Shown here piece by piece: positions 43,884 to 53,312 of a DNA stretch of 64,000 nt; position 1 is the first letter of the stretch; the number at the start of each line of letters is the position of its first letter. A program made the translations under genes and the position numbers. The notes under the pieces were generated by a model that saw only the letters and a program-made list of their open reading frames with translations, had not been told where the DNA came from and did not search any database. This DNA is from Betaproteobacteria bacterium (GTDB lineage Bacteria > Pseudomonadota > Gammaproteobacteria > Burkholderiales > Casimicrobiaceae). The stretch spans positions 124,001 to 188,000 of the forward strand of contig JAAFIS010000003.1 in NCBI GenBank assembly GCA_013298695.1, in the 5' to 3' direction.

Positions 43884-44795
43884 CTAAGCGTTCGCTCGTT
43901 TCGCCGCCAGCGCCCGACTCACCCGCGAATGCGGCGCACGCCCAAGCGCATGGGAAATAAACTCGCCCGCCGCACACACTTTTTCAAGATCAATCCCAGT
44001 TTCAATGCCCATGCCGTGCAGCATGTAGAGCACGTCTTCCGTCGATACATTACCCGTCGCACCCTTTGCGTACGGACAACCGCCTAACCCTGCGACCGAC
44101 GTATCGAAGGTCGAAACGCCTAACTCTAAACACACAAGAATGTTCGCAAGCGCTTGGCCATACGTGTCATGAAAGTGGCCTGAGATTTGGGCAAGCGGAT
44201 ACCTCTTCGCAGCAGCTTCGAACACCGCCCGTGTATGTGCTGGCGTGCCAACGCCAATCGTGTCAGCAATACCAATGTCGTCGCAGCCGAGTTCTGCAAA
44301 TCGTTCGACGCAATCGACGACCGCTGAAATGGGTACGTCGCCTTGATATGGACATCCAAGCGCGCACGACACAGCGGCACGCAATCGAACATTGTTTGCC
44401 TTCGCCGCTTCCGCCACCGGACGAAAACGCTCGATGCTTTCCGCAATCGAACAATTAATGTTCTTCTGCGAAAACGCTTCAGATGCCGCGCCAAAAATCA
44501 CGACTTCGTCCGCCTTTGCTGCAAGCGCGCCCTCGAAGCCCTTCATATTTGGTGTGAGCGCCGAATAAATCACACCAGATTTGCGCGCGATGCCGCCAAA
44601 TACTTCCGCGCTCGTCGCCATCTGTGGCACCCATTTTGGCGACACAAACGAACCCGATTCAACGTTATGAAATCCGGCATCGCTCAATCGATTGATGAGT
44701 TCAATCTTTACGCTCGCAGGGATTTCCTGCTTCTCGTTCTGCAAGCCATCGCGCGGCCCGACTTCGACGATGTTGACGTGTTTGGGGTAGTTCAT
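43884..44795 (-). CDS. liuE: Hydroxymethylglutaryl-CoA lyase
   Basis: 303 residues; cleaves 3-hydroxy-3-methylglutaryl-CoA to acetoacetate and acetyl-CoA, the last step of leucine breakdown. NIVEVGPRDGLQNEKQEIPA (about 9-28) has the catalytic Arg-Asp, the metal histidines are in SGHFHDTYGQALAN, and the catalytic cysteine in GGCPYAKGATGNVSTED (about 240). Length is normal. Last gene of the liuB-C-D unit, 14 nt after the GhrA-like gene; convergent with recN. Confidence 0.93.
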   Translation of the reverse strand: MNYPKHVNIVEVGPRDGLQNEKQEIPASVKIELINRLSDAGFHNVESGSFVSPKWVPQMATSAEVFGGIARKSGVIYSALTPNMKGFEGALAAKADEVVIFGAASEAFSQKNINCSIAESIERFRPVAEAAKANNVRLRAAVSCALGCPYQGDVPISAVVDCVERFAELGCDDIGIADTIGVGTPAHTRAVFEAAAKRYPLAQISGHFHDTYGQALANILVCLELGVSTFDTSVAGLGGCPYAKGATGNVSTEDVLYMLHGMGIETGIDLEKVCAAGEFISHALGRAPHSRVSRALAAKRANA

Positions 44796-44809
44796 GACTC
44801 GTGATTTTC

Positions 44810-45745
44810 CTAGTATCCGATGCTGCGATCAACAACGCCAGAAACAGCCTCGCCACGCTCCATCCGTTCAATCTTTTCAACAATTTGCGCGCAGGCATCT
44901 CGAATCGGCGTGGTCGCGGCGATATGTGGCGTCACGATCACATTCGGATGCGTCCATAACGCGTTGTCTTTCGGTAACGGTTCCGCGTCGAACACATCCA
45001 GCAACGCGCCATCGAGTTGACCGCTTTGCAGCGCCGCAAGCACGTCGGCTTCGATCATGTGCGCACCACGACCAGCGTTAATCAGGAATGCGCCGCGAGG
45101 CAATGCAGAAAGAGTTTTCGCGTTGATGATCCCTCGCGTGGACTCGGTGAGTGGCAGCATGCAAACGAGCACATTCGTTCCTCGTAGAAACCTGTCGAAT
45201 TCGCTTTCACCAGAGAAACATCTAACGTTGGAAACATCGTGCCGTGATTTTGACCAACCCCGAACCGCATAGCCAAACGCCGCAATTTTCTTCGCAACGT
45301 GGCCGCCCATTTCGCCAAGACCCATCACGCCCACGACAGGTCGTTGCAGGTTCGCGCGGTCTTCATGCTGCTGCCACATGCGTTCACGCTGCTGCGCGCC
45401 GTATACGCGCATGTGCCGATGATGGTGGATCACGCCATAAAGCGCGTACTCGGCCATCTGCTGCGCCATGCCCGCGTCCTCCAGTCGAATGATCGGAATG
45501 TGGGCGGGAACGCTTGCCATCGAGAGGATCGCATCGACCCCGGCACCATAATTAATCGACCCTTTTAATTGGGCGTTAATCTCGAAAAGCGCCCTTGGCG
45601 GTTTCCACACAATTGCGTAGTCCGCCCCAATTGCGTTGGGCCATGAATCGTAAAGCCATTCAGGTTTTAGGCGACGCAATTCATCGATGATGGCGGGAAC
45701 GACATCGATGCCGGTGGATTGAACGACGATGCGCAGCGCGCTCAC
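44810..45745 (-). CDS. GhrA-like 2-hydroxyacid dehydrogenase
   Basis: 311 residues of the D-isomer-specific 2-hydroxyacid dehydrogenase family, close to glyoxylate/hydroxypyruvate reductase A. DYAIVWKPP and SINYGAGVDAIL in the N-terminal part, the NAD motif GVMGLGEMGGHVAKKIAAFG (about 137-156), RGAHMIEADVLAALQSG and TPHIAATTPIRDA with the acid-base histidine are clear. It overlaps liuD by 4 nt and precedes liuE by 14 nt, so it is embedded in the leucine genes, though no reductase of this type is known in that pathway. A paired palindrome (45558-45641) lies within the coding sequence. Confidence 0.88.
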   Translation of the reverse strand: MSALRIVVQSTGIDVVPAIIDELRRLKPEWLYDSWPNAIGADYAIVWKPPRALFEINAQLKGSINYGAGVDAILSMASVPAHIPIIRLEDAGMAQQMAEYALYGVIHHHRHMRVYGAQQRERMWQQHEDRANLQRPVVGVMGLGEMGGHVAKKIAAFGYAVRGWSKSRHDVSNVRCFSGESEFDRFLRGTNVLVCMLPLTESTRGIINAKTLSALPRGAFLINAGRGAHMIEADVLAALQSGQLDGALLDVFDAEPLPKDNALWTHPNVIVTPHIAATTPIRDACAQIVEKIERMERGEAVSGVVDRSIGY

Positions 45746-47724
45746 GTCGCTTCCAGCGCAACCAATTCCGCGCCTTCTTTCACTTGCTCTTTCGCGGTGA
45801 AATACACGGCTTCCACTTTGCCTTCAAACGGCGCAACAATCGTGTGCTCCATCTTCATTGCTTCCATGATGATGAGCGCTTGACCTTTCGTGACTTTGTC
45901 GCCCGCCTTCACCAGCACGCTCACCACGGAGCCGGGCATTGGCGCGGTGAGGTGACCCGCGTGTGCTTCGTCGGCGTGCGGCGGTGCGTAGGGATCGATA
46001 GCGCTGAACTCGTAGCGCTCGCCGTGCATAAGCACGAGGCGCTGCAAGCCGTGCTGTAACACGCGGGCCTTGAGTTGTTCGGTACCGAGCGTCAAGGTGA
46101 TTGATTCGCCGTCAATATCTGCCGCCGCGCATTGTGCGCCGTCGGGTAAGGTGAGCATGTAACCCGCACCTTGCGCGACGATACCGACAACGAATGGTTG
46201 CTCGCCTTGCGTGTAACGAAACGTAATGGGTTGATTGGTTTGCCCCAACCAGAAGCCACTCGCGCGTGCCCACGGCGACGGGTCGTTCGCGTTTGCGGTG
46301 CGAATGTTGTTGAGTTCAACGAGTGCGCATGCAGCAAGTGCCGCATCGGTTGGCGCTGGCAACGGAGGCAGCAGCGCATCATGATGACGCGCGATGAATC
46401 CTGTATCAATTTCCGCAGCAACAAACGCAGAATGACGCGCTGTTCGTTGCAAGAACTCAACGTTGTTTGAGAAGCCCATCACTGCGTATTCGTCAAGCGC
46501 ATCGGCGAGTCGCGTGAGCGCTTGCGCGCGCGTTGCGCCGTGCACAATGAGCTTGGCGATCATCGGGTCGTAGTTCGGCGTAATTTCATCGCCTTCGCGG
46601 ACGCCCGTGTCAATGCGAACGCTACGGGTGGGCACGCGAAGTTTTTCGATTTTCCCAATCGCGGGCAAAAATTGATTACGCGGATTCTCGGCGTAAATGC
46701 GCGCTTCGAAGGCGTGCCCGTTGATAGTGAGCTCGTCTTGCAGTCTAGGTAGACGCTCGCCACTGGCGACGCGCAGTTGCCACTCCACGAGATCGAGCCC
46801 AGTGATCGCTTCGGTCACCGGATGTTCGACTTGTAGCCGCGTGTTCATCTCCATGAAATAGAAACGGCCCGACGTCGTGAAATCATGTTCGGCAATGAAT
46901 TCCACCGTGCCTGCGCCAACGTAGTTCACCGCTTTCGCGGCAGCAACCGCTGCTTCGCCCATTTGCTTGCGACGCTCGGGCGACATACCAGGTGCAGGCG
47001 CTTCTTCAATCACTTTTTGATGACGGCGTTGCAGCGAACAATCGCGTTCAAACAAATACACACAGTTGCCCTGCGTATCGCCGAACACTTGAATTTCAAT
47101 GTGGCGCGGTCGCTGCAAATAGCGCTCAATCAACACATTGTCATCGCCAAACGAATTTTTTGCTTCGCGTTTCGCGGAAGCGAGCGCCGCAGCGAAATCC
47201 GCTTCGCTCTCGGCAACTTTCATTCCTTTACCGCCACCGCCCGCGCTCGCTTTAATGAGCACAGGAAACCCAATGCGCTTTGCTTCTTTCGCGAGCAAGG
47301 TCTCGTTTTGATCGGCGCCGTGATAGCCCGGAACAAGCGGTACCTGCGCTTTCTCCATCAGACGTTTCGATTCGGCTTTGAGACCCATCGCCTCAATGGC
47401 TTCCGGCGGCGGACCTATGAAAACGATGCCCACAGCGCTGCATTGCCGTGCGAAATCTTCGTTCTCTGAGAGAAAACCGTACCCCGGATGAATCGCCTGC
47501 GCCCCCGTTTTTTTTGCGACTTCGAGAATCTTCTCACCGCGCAAATATGAATCTTTCGGCGCTGCGCCGCCAATGTGATGCGCTTCGTCACACGCGGCTA
47601 CATGCATCGCATCACGATCCGCATCGGAGTAAACGGCAACAGTGTGTATGCCCATGCGACGCGCAGTGCGGGCGACTCGCACAGCAATTTCTCCGCGGTT
47701 AGCAATGAGAATTTTTGAAAACAT
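45742..47724 (-). CDS. liuD: Methylcrotonyl-CoA carboxylase biotin-containing subunit
   Basis: 660 residues. N-terminal biotin carboxylase: KILIANRGEIAVRVARTARR, the ATP-grasp glycine loop KASAGGGGKGMKVAESE (about 158), FLEMNTRLQVEHPVTE (FMEMNTRLQVEH). C-terminal biotinyl domain with EAMKMEHTIVAPFEGKV (Lys in MKM biotinylated by BirA). With LiuB it carboxylates 3-methylcrotonyl-CoA. The start at 47724 begins the conserved FSKILIANRG; 17 further residues upstream would overlap liuC. The gene order liuB-liuC-liuD is standard. Confidence 0.94.
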   Translation of the reverse strand: MFSKILIANRGEIAVRVARTARRMGIHTVAVYSDADRDAMHVAACDEAHHIGGAAPKDSYLRGEKILEVAKKTGAQAIHPGYGFLSENEDFARQCSAVGIVFIGPPPEAIEAMGLKAESKRLMEKAQVPLVPGYHGADQNETLLAKEAKRIGFPVLIKASAGGGGKGMKVAESEADFAAALASAKREAKNSFGDDNVLIERYLQRPRHIEIQVFGDTQGNCVYLFERDCSLQRRHQKVIEEAPAPGMSPERRKQMGEAAVAAAKAVNYVGAGTVEFIAEHDFTTSGRFYFMEMNTRLQVEHPVTEAITGLDLVEWQLRVASGERLPRLQDELTINGHAFEARIYAENPRNQFLPAIGKIEKLRVPTRSVRIDTGVREGDEITPNYDPMIAKLIVHGATRAQALTRLADALDEYAVMGFSNNVEFLQRTARHSAFVAAEIDTGFIARHHDALLPPLPAPTDAALAACALVELNNIRTANANDPSPWARASGFWLGQTNQPITFRYTQGEQPFVVGIVAQGAGYMLTLPDGAQCAAADIDGESITLTLGTEQLKARVLQHGLQRLVLMHGERYEFSAIDPYAPPHADEAHAGHLTAPMPGSVVSVLVKAGDKVTKGQALIIMEAMKMEHTIVAPFEGKVEAVYFTAKEQVKEGAELVALEAT

Positions 47725-47728
47725 CGCG

Positions 47729-48517
47729 CTACTCCTTCGCCCAACCCGGTTTCCGCCGCTGCAGGAACGCGCCAATGCCTTCTTTCGCTTCTGGCGAAGT
47801 GCGTATCTGAGCGATGCGCTCGACGGTGTCTTCGATCAATTCATCGTCAATCGGTTTTTGCGAGACGGCTTGAATCAAGTTTTTCGCCGATTCGATAGCT
47901 TTTGGTCCGTTGCCTAGCAAACTGGTGCACCAGTGGGCGATTTGTTCGTCCATGGATTCGACGCTTGGAGCGAGCTCGTTCAATAACCCGATGCGAAACG
48001 CCTCAGAACTACTAAATCGCTCGGCGGTAAGAAAGTATCGCCGCGCGTTATTTGCGCCAATCGCTTCGATCACGTAAGGCGAAATCACCGCAGGGATAAT
48101 GCCGAGCCTCACCTCTGACAACGCGAAAAACGCATCAGAGGTGCCGATAGCTAAATCAGCTGCTGCGATCACGCCCACACCACCGCCAAACGCGTTGCCT
48201 TGGACGCGAGCAATCACCGGTTTTGGGCATGCATAAATCGCGTTTAGCATCAGCGCTAGTTCCCCCGCGTCTTCACGATTCTTGTCTTCGTCGTACTCGG
48301 CTGCGCGCTGCATCCAGTTCAAATCTGCGCCAGCGCAGAACGACTTTCCCTCCGCGCCGAGAATAATGACCCGGACGGAATCATCTTGCCCTAGATCGCG
48401 AAACGCTTCAATCACTTCGCGGATCATCGCTTCGTCGAACGCGTTGTGAACTTGTGGTCGATTGAAAGCGACGAGAACGACGCCGCGTTCATCGCGCTCT
48501 ATTTTTATGGTTTGCAT
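47729..48517 (-). CDS. liuC: Methylglutaconyl-CoA hydratase
   Basis: 262 residues of the enoyl-CoA hydratase/crotonase family. VLVAFNRPQVHNAFDEAMIR at the N-terminus, SFCAGADLNWMQRAAEYDED (about 60-79, the oxyanion loop and a LiuC-type methionine/glutamine) and GNAFGGGVGVIAAADLAIG are present. Gene position between liuB and liuD and the NWMQ stretch identify it as the 3-methylglutaconyl-CoA hydratase rather than a general enoyl-CoA hydratase. Gaps to both neighbours are under 5 nt. Confidence 0.92.
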   Translation of the reverse strand: MQTIKIERDERGVVLVAFNRPQVHNAFDEAMIREVIEAFRDLGQDDSVRVIILGAEGKSFCAGADLNWMQRAAEYDEDKNREDAGELALMLNAIYACPKPVIARVQGNAFGGGVGVIAAADLAIGTSDAFFALSEVRLGIIPAVISPYVIEAIGANNARRYFLTAERFSSSEAFRIGLLNELAPSVESMDEQIAHWCTSLLGNGPKAIESAKNLIQAVSQKPIDDELIEDTVERIAQIRTSPEAKEGIGAFLQRRKPGWAKE

Positions 48518-48519
48518 GG

Positions 48520-50127
48520 CTACATCCTAAACACGCCAAAGCGCGTCTCTTCAATCGGGGCGTTCAAACTGGCTGCGAGACCGAGCGCGAGCACGCGCCG
48601 CGTGTCAGCGGGATCGATGATGCCGTCGTCCCAAAGTCGCGCAGTCGCGTAATAAGGGTGGCCTTCGTGCTCGTATTGCGCGCGAATTGGTTGCTTGAAG
48701 GCTTCTTCTTCGTCTTTGCTCCATGCGCCACCTTTAGTTTCGATACCGTCGCGTTTCACCGTCGCGAGAACACTCGCGGCTTGTTCGCCGCCCATCACAC
48801 TGATGCGCGCGTTCGGCCACATCCACAAGAAGCGCGGCGAGTAGGCGCGGCCACACATGCCGTAGTTACCCGCACCGAAGCTGCCGCCGATGATGACGGT
48901 GAACTTTGGAACGTTGGCGCACGCAACAGCCGTCACCATCTTCGCACCGTTTCGCGCGATACCTTCGTTTTCATATCTGCGACCGACCATAAAACCCGTG
49001 ATGTTCTGCAAAAACACCAGTGGTATTTTTCGTTGGCAGCAAAGCTCGATGAAGTGCGCACCCTTGAGCGCAGATTCCGAAAACAACACGCCGTTGTTCG
49101 CAATGATCCCGACAGGCATGCCTTCGATATGTGCAAAACCGCAGACCAAGGTCGTTCCATAACGCGCTTTGAACTCGTCGAATTCGCTGCCATCGACAAT
49201 GCGCGCGATGATTTCGCGAACGTCGAAAGGCTTGCGTGTATCGACAGGAATCACGCCATAAACTTCTTTCGGATCGTACGCAGGCGCGCGAGATTCCTTT
49301 AACGTCAGCTCAGCGCGTTTCGTCGCCCCCAAATTCGAGACGATTTGCCGCGCGATGCCTAGTGCATGCGAATCGTTCTGCGCGAGATGATCAGCAACGC
49401 CGGAGAGTCGTGTATGCACATCGCCACCGCCCAAGTCCTCCGCGCTTACCACTTCACCTGTGGCGGCTTTCACCAGCGGTGGCCCCGCCAGAAATATCGT
49501 GCCCTGATCCTTCACGATGATCGATTCGTCGCTCATCGCCGGTACATATGCGCCGCCTGCCGTGCAGGATCCCATCACCGCCGCAATTTGCGCGATACCC
49601 TTCGCGCTCATGTTGGCTTGGTTGTAAAAGATGCGACCGAAGTGATCGCGATCAGGGAACACTTCGTCTTGATTCGGCAGGTTCGCACCACCGGAATCAA
49701 CAAGGTAGATGCACGGCAAACGATTTTGCTCGGCGATTTCCTGCGCGCGAAGATGTTTCTTCACTGTCATTGGAAAGTAAGTGCCGCCCTTCACTGTTGC
49801 ATCGTTGGCAACGATCACGCATTCGCGTCCGCTCACGCGACCGATGCCCGTGATGATGCCTGCGCCAGGCGCTGCGTTGTCGTAGAGGTCGTGCGCAGCA
49901 AGCGGGGAGAACTCTAAAAATGGTGAGCCAACGTCGAGCAAGCCTTGCACGCGATCCCGTGGGAGTAATTTGCCACGAGCAACATGCTTCGCGCGAGTCG
50001 CTTCGCCGCCGCCGAGTGCCGCTGTCGCATGTTTTGCTTCGAGGTCATTAACGAGGGCCTGCATTGCGTCTCGCGACGCGATCACGGATGGATCGCGCGG
50101 GTTAATTTTTGTTTCTAGTTTCGGCAT
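48520..50127 (-). CDS. liuB: Methylcrotonyl-CoA carboxylase carboxyltransferase subunit
   Basis: 535 residues of the acyl-CoA carboxylase beta-subunit family. [20 protein letters not shown] (about 50-69), the crotonase-type oxyanion loops [20 protein letters not shown] and [16 protein letters not shown], and the acyl pocket [20 protein letters not shown] are typical of LiuB. Size fits the beta subunit that takes CO2 from carboxybiotin of LiuD to 3-methylcrotonyl-CoA. Confidence 0.94.
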   Translation of the reverse strand: MPKLETKINPRDPSVIASRDAMQALVNDLEAKHATAALGGGEATRAKHVARGKLLPRDRVQGLLDVGSPFLEFSPLAAHDLYDNAAPGAGIITGIGRVSGRECVIVANDATVKGGTYFPMTVKKHLRAQEIAEQNRLPCIYLVDSGGANLPNQDEVFPDRDHFGRIFYNQANMSAKGIAQIAAVMGSCTAGGAYVPAMSDESIIVKDQGTIFLAGPPLVKAATGEVVSAEDLGGGDVHTRLSGVADHLAQNDSHALGIARQIVSNLGATKRAELTLKESRAPAYDPKEVYGVIPVDTRKPFDVREIIARIVDGSEFDEFKARYGTTLVCGFAHIEGMPVGIIANNGVLFSESALKGAHFIELCCQRKIPLVFLQNITGFMVGRRYENEGIARNGAKMVTAVACANVPKFTVIIGGSFGAGNYGMCGRAYSPRFLWMWPNARISVMGGEQAASVLATVKRDGIETKGGAWSKDEEEAFKQPIRAQYEHEGHPYYATARLWDDGIIDPADTRRVLALGLAASLNAPIEETRFGVFRM

Positions 50128-50131
50128 GGTT

Positions 50132-50740
50132 CTAGTATTTCCAAGCGCCTTCAGTGAGCCACTTTTCCATCATCGGTAAACGGTCAGCGCCCCAGAAAGG
50201 TTCGCCATCAACGATGAAGTAAGGTGATCCAAATACTTTCTTTGCGATCGCCGCCTCAACTTCCGTTTTGAGTTGCGCCTTGATTTCGTCACTTTGCGAG
50301 GCGGCAGTGATTTCGCTTTCGTCGTATCCGAGCGTCGACGCGAGGTCTGCAATCACATCAAATTTTCCGATATCGCGATCATCGCGAAAAAACGCGCGAT
50401 AGAGCTCAAGCGCAAGCGTTTTCGCATGCGCCGGATTCTTTTGATGCATCCAAAGCACCGCGCGGCAGCTATTTTGTGTGGCGATCGGAAACGTTTTCGG
50501 CGGGTTGTACGGGATGCCGTAGTACGCTGCGCTGCGCTTGAAATCCATGAGCGAGTAGTCGCCTTTGAACGCGTGTGACGTAAGCGGTTGGCCGCCCGTA
50601 ACTTTGAAGATGGCGCCAAGCAAAATCGGATGCCAGTTAATTTCGCGACCCACGCGCATGCCGAGCGTTTCGATTTGCTCCGCAGCGAGGTAGCCGTAGG
50701 GCGAGGAAAAGTCGAAGTAAAAGTCGATGGGGGATTTCAT
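50132..50740 (-). CDS. DsbA-family thiol oxidoreductase-like (2-hydroxychromene-2-carboxylate isomerase type)
   Basis: 202 residues with a DsbA-like thioredoxin fold. [20 protein letters not shown] (about 4-23) has the Ser-Pro-Tyr active site of HCCA isomerase-like GST kappa relatives in place of a Cys pair. [20 protein letters not shown] near the C-terminus is the cis-proline loop. It could use glutathione; the substrate is unknown. The start at 50740 is right because the upstream in-frame extension is encoded by a repeat element. It precedes liuB by 4 nt, so it heads the liuB-C-D-E transcript. Confidence 0.8.
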   Translation of the reverse strand: MKSPIDFYFDFSSPYGYLAAEQIETLGMRVGREINWHPILLGAIFKVTGGQPLTSHAFKGDYSLMDFKRSAAYYGIPYNPPKTFPIATQNSCRAVLWMHQKNPAHAKTLALELYRAFFRDDRDIGKFDVIADLASTLGYDESEITAASQSDEIKAQLKTEVEAAIAKKVFGSPYFIVDGEPFWGADRLPMMEKWLTEGAWKY

Positions 50741-50764
50741 GCGGAAATTTGTGGTTATTTTTCT

Positions 50765-50867
50765 GTCATTCCCGCAAAGGCGGGAACCTATGTGTGCGTA
50801 ACGAATTGCTTCGAGCAAGCTCTTCGCTCATGTAGTGATGGATTCCCGCCATCGACGGAATGGCGGA
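50765..50867. repeat. ATTCCCGC-type inverted repeat
   Basis: GTCATTCCCGCAAAGGCGGG at the left and GGATTCCCGCC...GGAATGGCGG at the right. A member of the family seen at 53313-53417, less perfect here. It separates the HCCA-isomerase-like gene from the acyl-CoA dehydrogenase gene and no LiuR palindrome is present in this gap. Confidence 0.65.
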
Positions 50868-50892
50868 GCGTGTGAAAGTGAAAGCATGAAAC

Positions 50893-52044
50893 TCACAACG
50901 CATGATGCGCTCCAGTCGCCAATCCGCGCCCAATCAAAATTTTTTGAATGTCGCTAGTGCCTTCGTAAATCTGACATACCCGCACATCGCGGTAAATGCG
51001 CTCGACAGGAAAGTCCGAAACGTAGCCATATCCACCGTGAATCTGGATCGCGTCTGAACACACCCGCTCCGCCATTTCACTGGCGAATAGTTTCGCCATC
51101 GCGGCTTGCGTGAGGCACGGTTGCCCCGCGTCTTTCAAACTTGCGGCGTGATGAATAAGTTGTCGTGCGGCTTCAATCTGTGTGGCCATGTCGGCCAATT
51201 TGAACTGCACGGCTTGATGCTCGAAAATCGGCTTGGCGAACGCTTCACGATCCTTCGCGTACGCGAGCGCGGCCTCGAACGCTGCGCGCGCCATGCCGAC
51301 TGATTGTGCGGCGATGCCGATGCGTCCGCCCTCTAAACCGCCTAGCGCGATCTTGTAGCCCTCGCCTTCTTCGCCGAGTCGTAGTGATGCGGGAATGCGG
51401 CAATTCTCAAACAGAATCTGTGCGGTGTCGCTCGAATGCTGTCCGAGTTTCTCTTCGATGCGCGCGACGATGTAGCCTGGTGTTTTTGTCGGCACGAGAA
51501 ACGCGCTGATGCCTTTCTTGCCTGCGGCTTTATCGGTCACCGCCATCACGATAGCGACATCGGCATTCTTGCCGGAGGTGATGAATTGCTTCACGCCGTT
51601 CAATACGTAGTGATCGCCGTCTTTCACCGCAGTCGTGCGCAAACCCGATGCATCGGAGCCGACATGCGGCTCTGTTAAACAAAACGCGCCGAGCATGGCG
51701 CCTTTCGCCAGCGGCACAAGCCAATCGCGTTTCTGTTGCTCATTCGCGTAGCTCATCATGATCGAGCACACTGGGCAATTGTTCACTGAGATCACGGTTG
51801 AAACGCCGCCGTCACCCGCCGCGATTTCTTCGAGAATGATCGCGAGCGACACGTAATCCATACCCGCACCGCCGTATTGATCGGGCACCGCGATGCCGTA
51901 GCAACCAAGCTCTGCGAGGCCCTTCAATTCACTCGCAGGAAATGTATGCGCTTTGTCCCACGCCGCAGCTTTCGGCGTGATTTGCTCTTGCACGTAGGCG
52001 CGCACGCTATCGCGCACCATCCGTTGTTCTTCAGTTAACCACAT
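50893..52044 (-). CDS. Acyl-CoA dehydrogenase
   Basis: 383 residues, FAD-dependent. YGIAVPDQYGGAGMDYVSLA (about 49-68), AFCLTEPHVGSDASGLRTTA (about 120) and IQIHGGYGYVSDFPVERIYR, with the catalytic glutamate in VCQIYEGTSDIQK near the C-terminus, mark the short/branched-chain family (butyryl-, isobutyryl- or 2-methylbutyryl-CoA dehydrogenase). Location in a branched-chain locus favours a short branched substrate. It lies 18 nt after the rhodanese gene. Confidence 0.88.
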   Translation of the reverse strand: MWLTEEQRMVRDSVRAYVQEQITPKAAAWDKAHTFPASELKGLAELGCYGIAVPDQYGGAGMDYVSLAIILEEIAAGDGGVSTVISVNNCPVCSIMMSYANEQQKRDWLVPLAKGAMLGAFCLTEPHVGSDASGLRTTAVKDGDHYVLNGVKQFITSGKNADVAIVMAVTDKAAGKKGISAFLVPTKTPGYIVARIEEKLGQHSSDTAQILFENCRIPASLRLGEEGEGYKIALGGLEGGRIGIAAQSVGMARAAFEAALAYAKDREAFAKPIFEHQAVQFKLADMATQIEAARQLIHHAASLKDAGQPCLTQAAMAKLFASEMAERVCSDAIQIHGGYGYVSDFPVERIYRDVRVCQIYEGTSDIQKILIGRGLATGAHHAL

Positions 52045-52062
52045 AGAGAATCACTTCAATGT

Positions 52063-52464
52063 TCACGATTTGGGCGGCTTTTGCTCGACCTTTTCAATCG
52101 GCATCCCCGCATCTTTCCAAGCGACAAATCCCCCCGCCATGTGAGCCACTTTATCGAGCCCCATCTCTTGAAACATTTTTGCTTCAAGCGCGGAACGCCA
52201 TGCGCCGCCGCAGTAGAGCACGAAGCGCTTATCTGTCGCGTAAATTGGTTTGTGATATGGGCTTTCGGGATCAATCCAGAATTCGTTCATTCCGCGCGGC
52301 GAATGAAATGCGCCGGGAATTTTTCCTTCGCGCCAAAGTTCGCGCACATCACGAATGTCGACGATCACGGTATTGGGGTCGTCCATCGCAGCGCGCGTTT
52401 CTTCGAGTGAGAGCGTCACAATTTCTTTTTCTGCCGCATGCACCCGATCCATCGCGCGACCCAT
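52063..52464 (-). CDS. Single-domain rhodanese-like protein
   Basis: 133 residues. VTLSLEETRAAMDDPNTVIV and IRDVRELWREGKIPGAFHSP lead to the active-site loop VLYCGGAWRSALEAKMFQEM with the catalytic cysteine (about 83-102), and GGFVAWKDAGMPIEKVEQ closes the domain. It transfers sulfane sulfur; the acceptor is not known. The ATG at 52464 is chosen because AAAGG lies 6 nt upstream; a longer reading frame to 52533 would run into the paired-palindrome element. It precedes the acyl-CoA dehydrogenase gene by 18 nt. Confidence 0.85.
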   Translation of the reverse strand: MGRAMDRVHAAEKEIVTLSLEETRAAMDDPNTVIVDIRDVRELWREGKIPGAFHSPRGMNEFWIDPESPYHKPIYATDKRFVLYCGGAWRSALEAKMFQEMGLDKVAHMAGGFVAWKDAGMPIEKVEQKPPKS

Positions 52465-52514
52465 AGCGAACCTTTCAACAAAGCGATACTCAACAGCTAA
52501 ATTTACTTCTCTGT

Positions 52515-52598
52515 GCCAAATCTTGCTGGGCAATAACGAAAACTATTTAGCTTTTCAATAAACATAAAAAATCAGCGCGTCGCCCGCATAAACCGGGC
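52515..52598. repeat. Paired-palindrome element, copy G
   Basis: GCCA-N9-GGGC at 52515-52531 and GCCC-N9-GGGC at 52582-52598, centres 67 bp apart, 50-bp AT-rich spacer. Lies upstream of the rhodanese gene and downstream of the SDR gene. Confidence 0.75.
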
Positions 52599-52632
52599 GA
52601 TAACGAACAAAGTCCATTAGTGATTTCACGGG

Positions 52633-53307
52633 TTACCACGGGATCGAAGCGCCCGTGTTGTCATAAAAACCGCCGTGCAAATCGCTCGCTTTTTCGATCA
52701 CGTGGCGCATACCCGCAACGCTCTCGGTTGGTGTGAGGGTGGCCGATGGCCCGCCCATATCGGTGCGCACCCAGCCAGGATGCAACGCCATCACGCGCAC
52801 ACCGCGTTTGCCGAGTTCGAGCGACGCGGCTTTCACCACAGCATTTAACGCCGCTTTGCTCGCCCGATAAGCAATGCCAGACGCTGAACTCATGGTGGCA
52901 ATCGAGCCCATGCGCGACGAGAGAAACACCATCGCGCCGCGCGATTTCGCGACGCTATCGGCAAATGCCATGGTGAGCCGCAGCGGGCCGAGCACGTTGG
53001 TTCGCATCACCAGATCGAAGTCCTCGGTGGGCATGTCGGTGAGGCCGTCGCTCCTCGGTCCATACACACCCGCATTGCAAATCATCACGTCAATCGGTTC
53101 CGCGGCGAGCTTCTTTGCGAGTGCGTCAATTGATGAAGCGGTCGACGTATCGAGCGCTTCGATGCGCACGCCCATGCGACGCAATTCAGTGGCTTCTGCG
53201 GGACGACGACAGGTTGCGATCACATCAAAACCGTCGCCCGCATACTGTTTAGCGAACTCAAGTCCGAGACCGCGATTCGCGCCGAGGATTAATACTGTTT
53301 TTGCCAT
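52633..53307 (-). CDS. Short-chain dehydrogenase/reductase
   Basis: 224-residue SDR. VLILGANRGLGLEFAKQYAG (about 5-24) is the cofactor motif, VMICNAGVYGPR (about 76) the NAG motif and SSRMGSIATMSSASGIAYRASK holds Ser-Tyr-Lys. It resembles C-factor-type SDRs with unknown substrate. The start at 53307 is chosen because the 11 residues upstream are encoded by the 53313-53417 repeat. Confidence 0.85.
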   Translation of the reverse strand: MAKTVLILGANRGLGLEFAKQYAGDGFDVIATCRRPAEATELRRMGVRIEALDTSTASSIDALAKKLAAEPIDVMICNAGVYGPRSDGLTDMPTEDFDLVMRTNVLGPLRLTMAFADSVAKSRGAMVFLSSRMGSIATMSSASGIAYRASKAALNAVVKAASLELGKRGVRVMALHPGWVRTDMGGPSATLTPTESVAGMRHVIEKASDLHGGFYDNTGASIPW

Positions 53308-53312
53308 TTTTC

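Noticed and set aside
50741-50818. Extended N-terminus of the HCCA-isomerase-like protein
   Set aside because: The extra 26 codons are partly encoded by the ATTCCCGC repeat and unlike the family; the start at 50740 is used.
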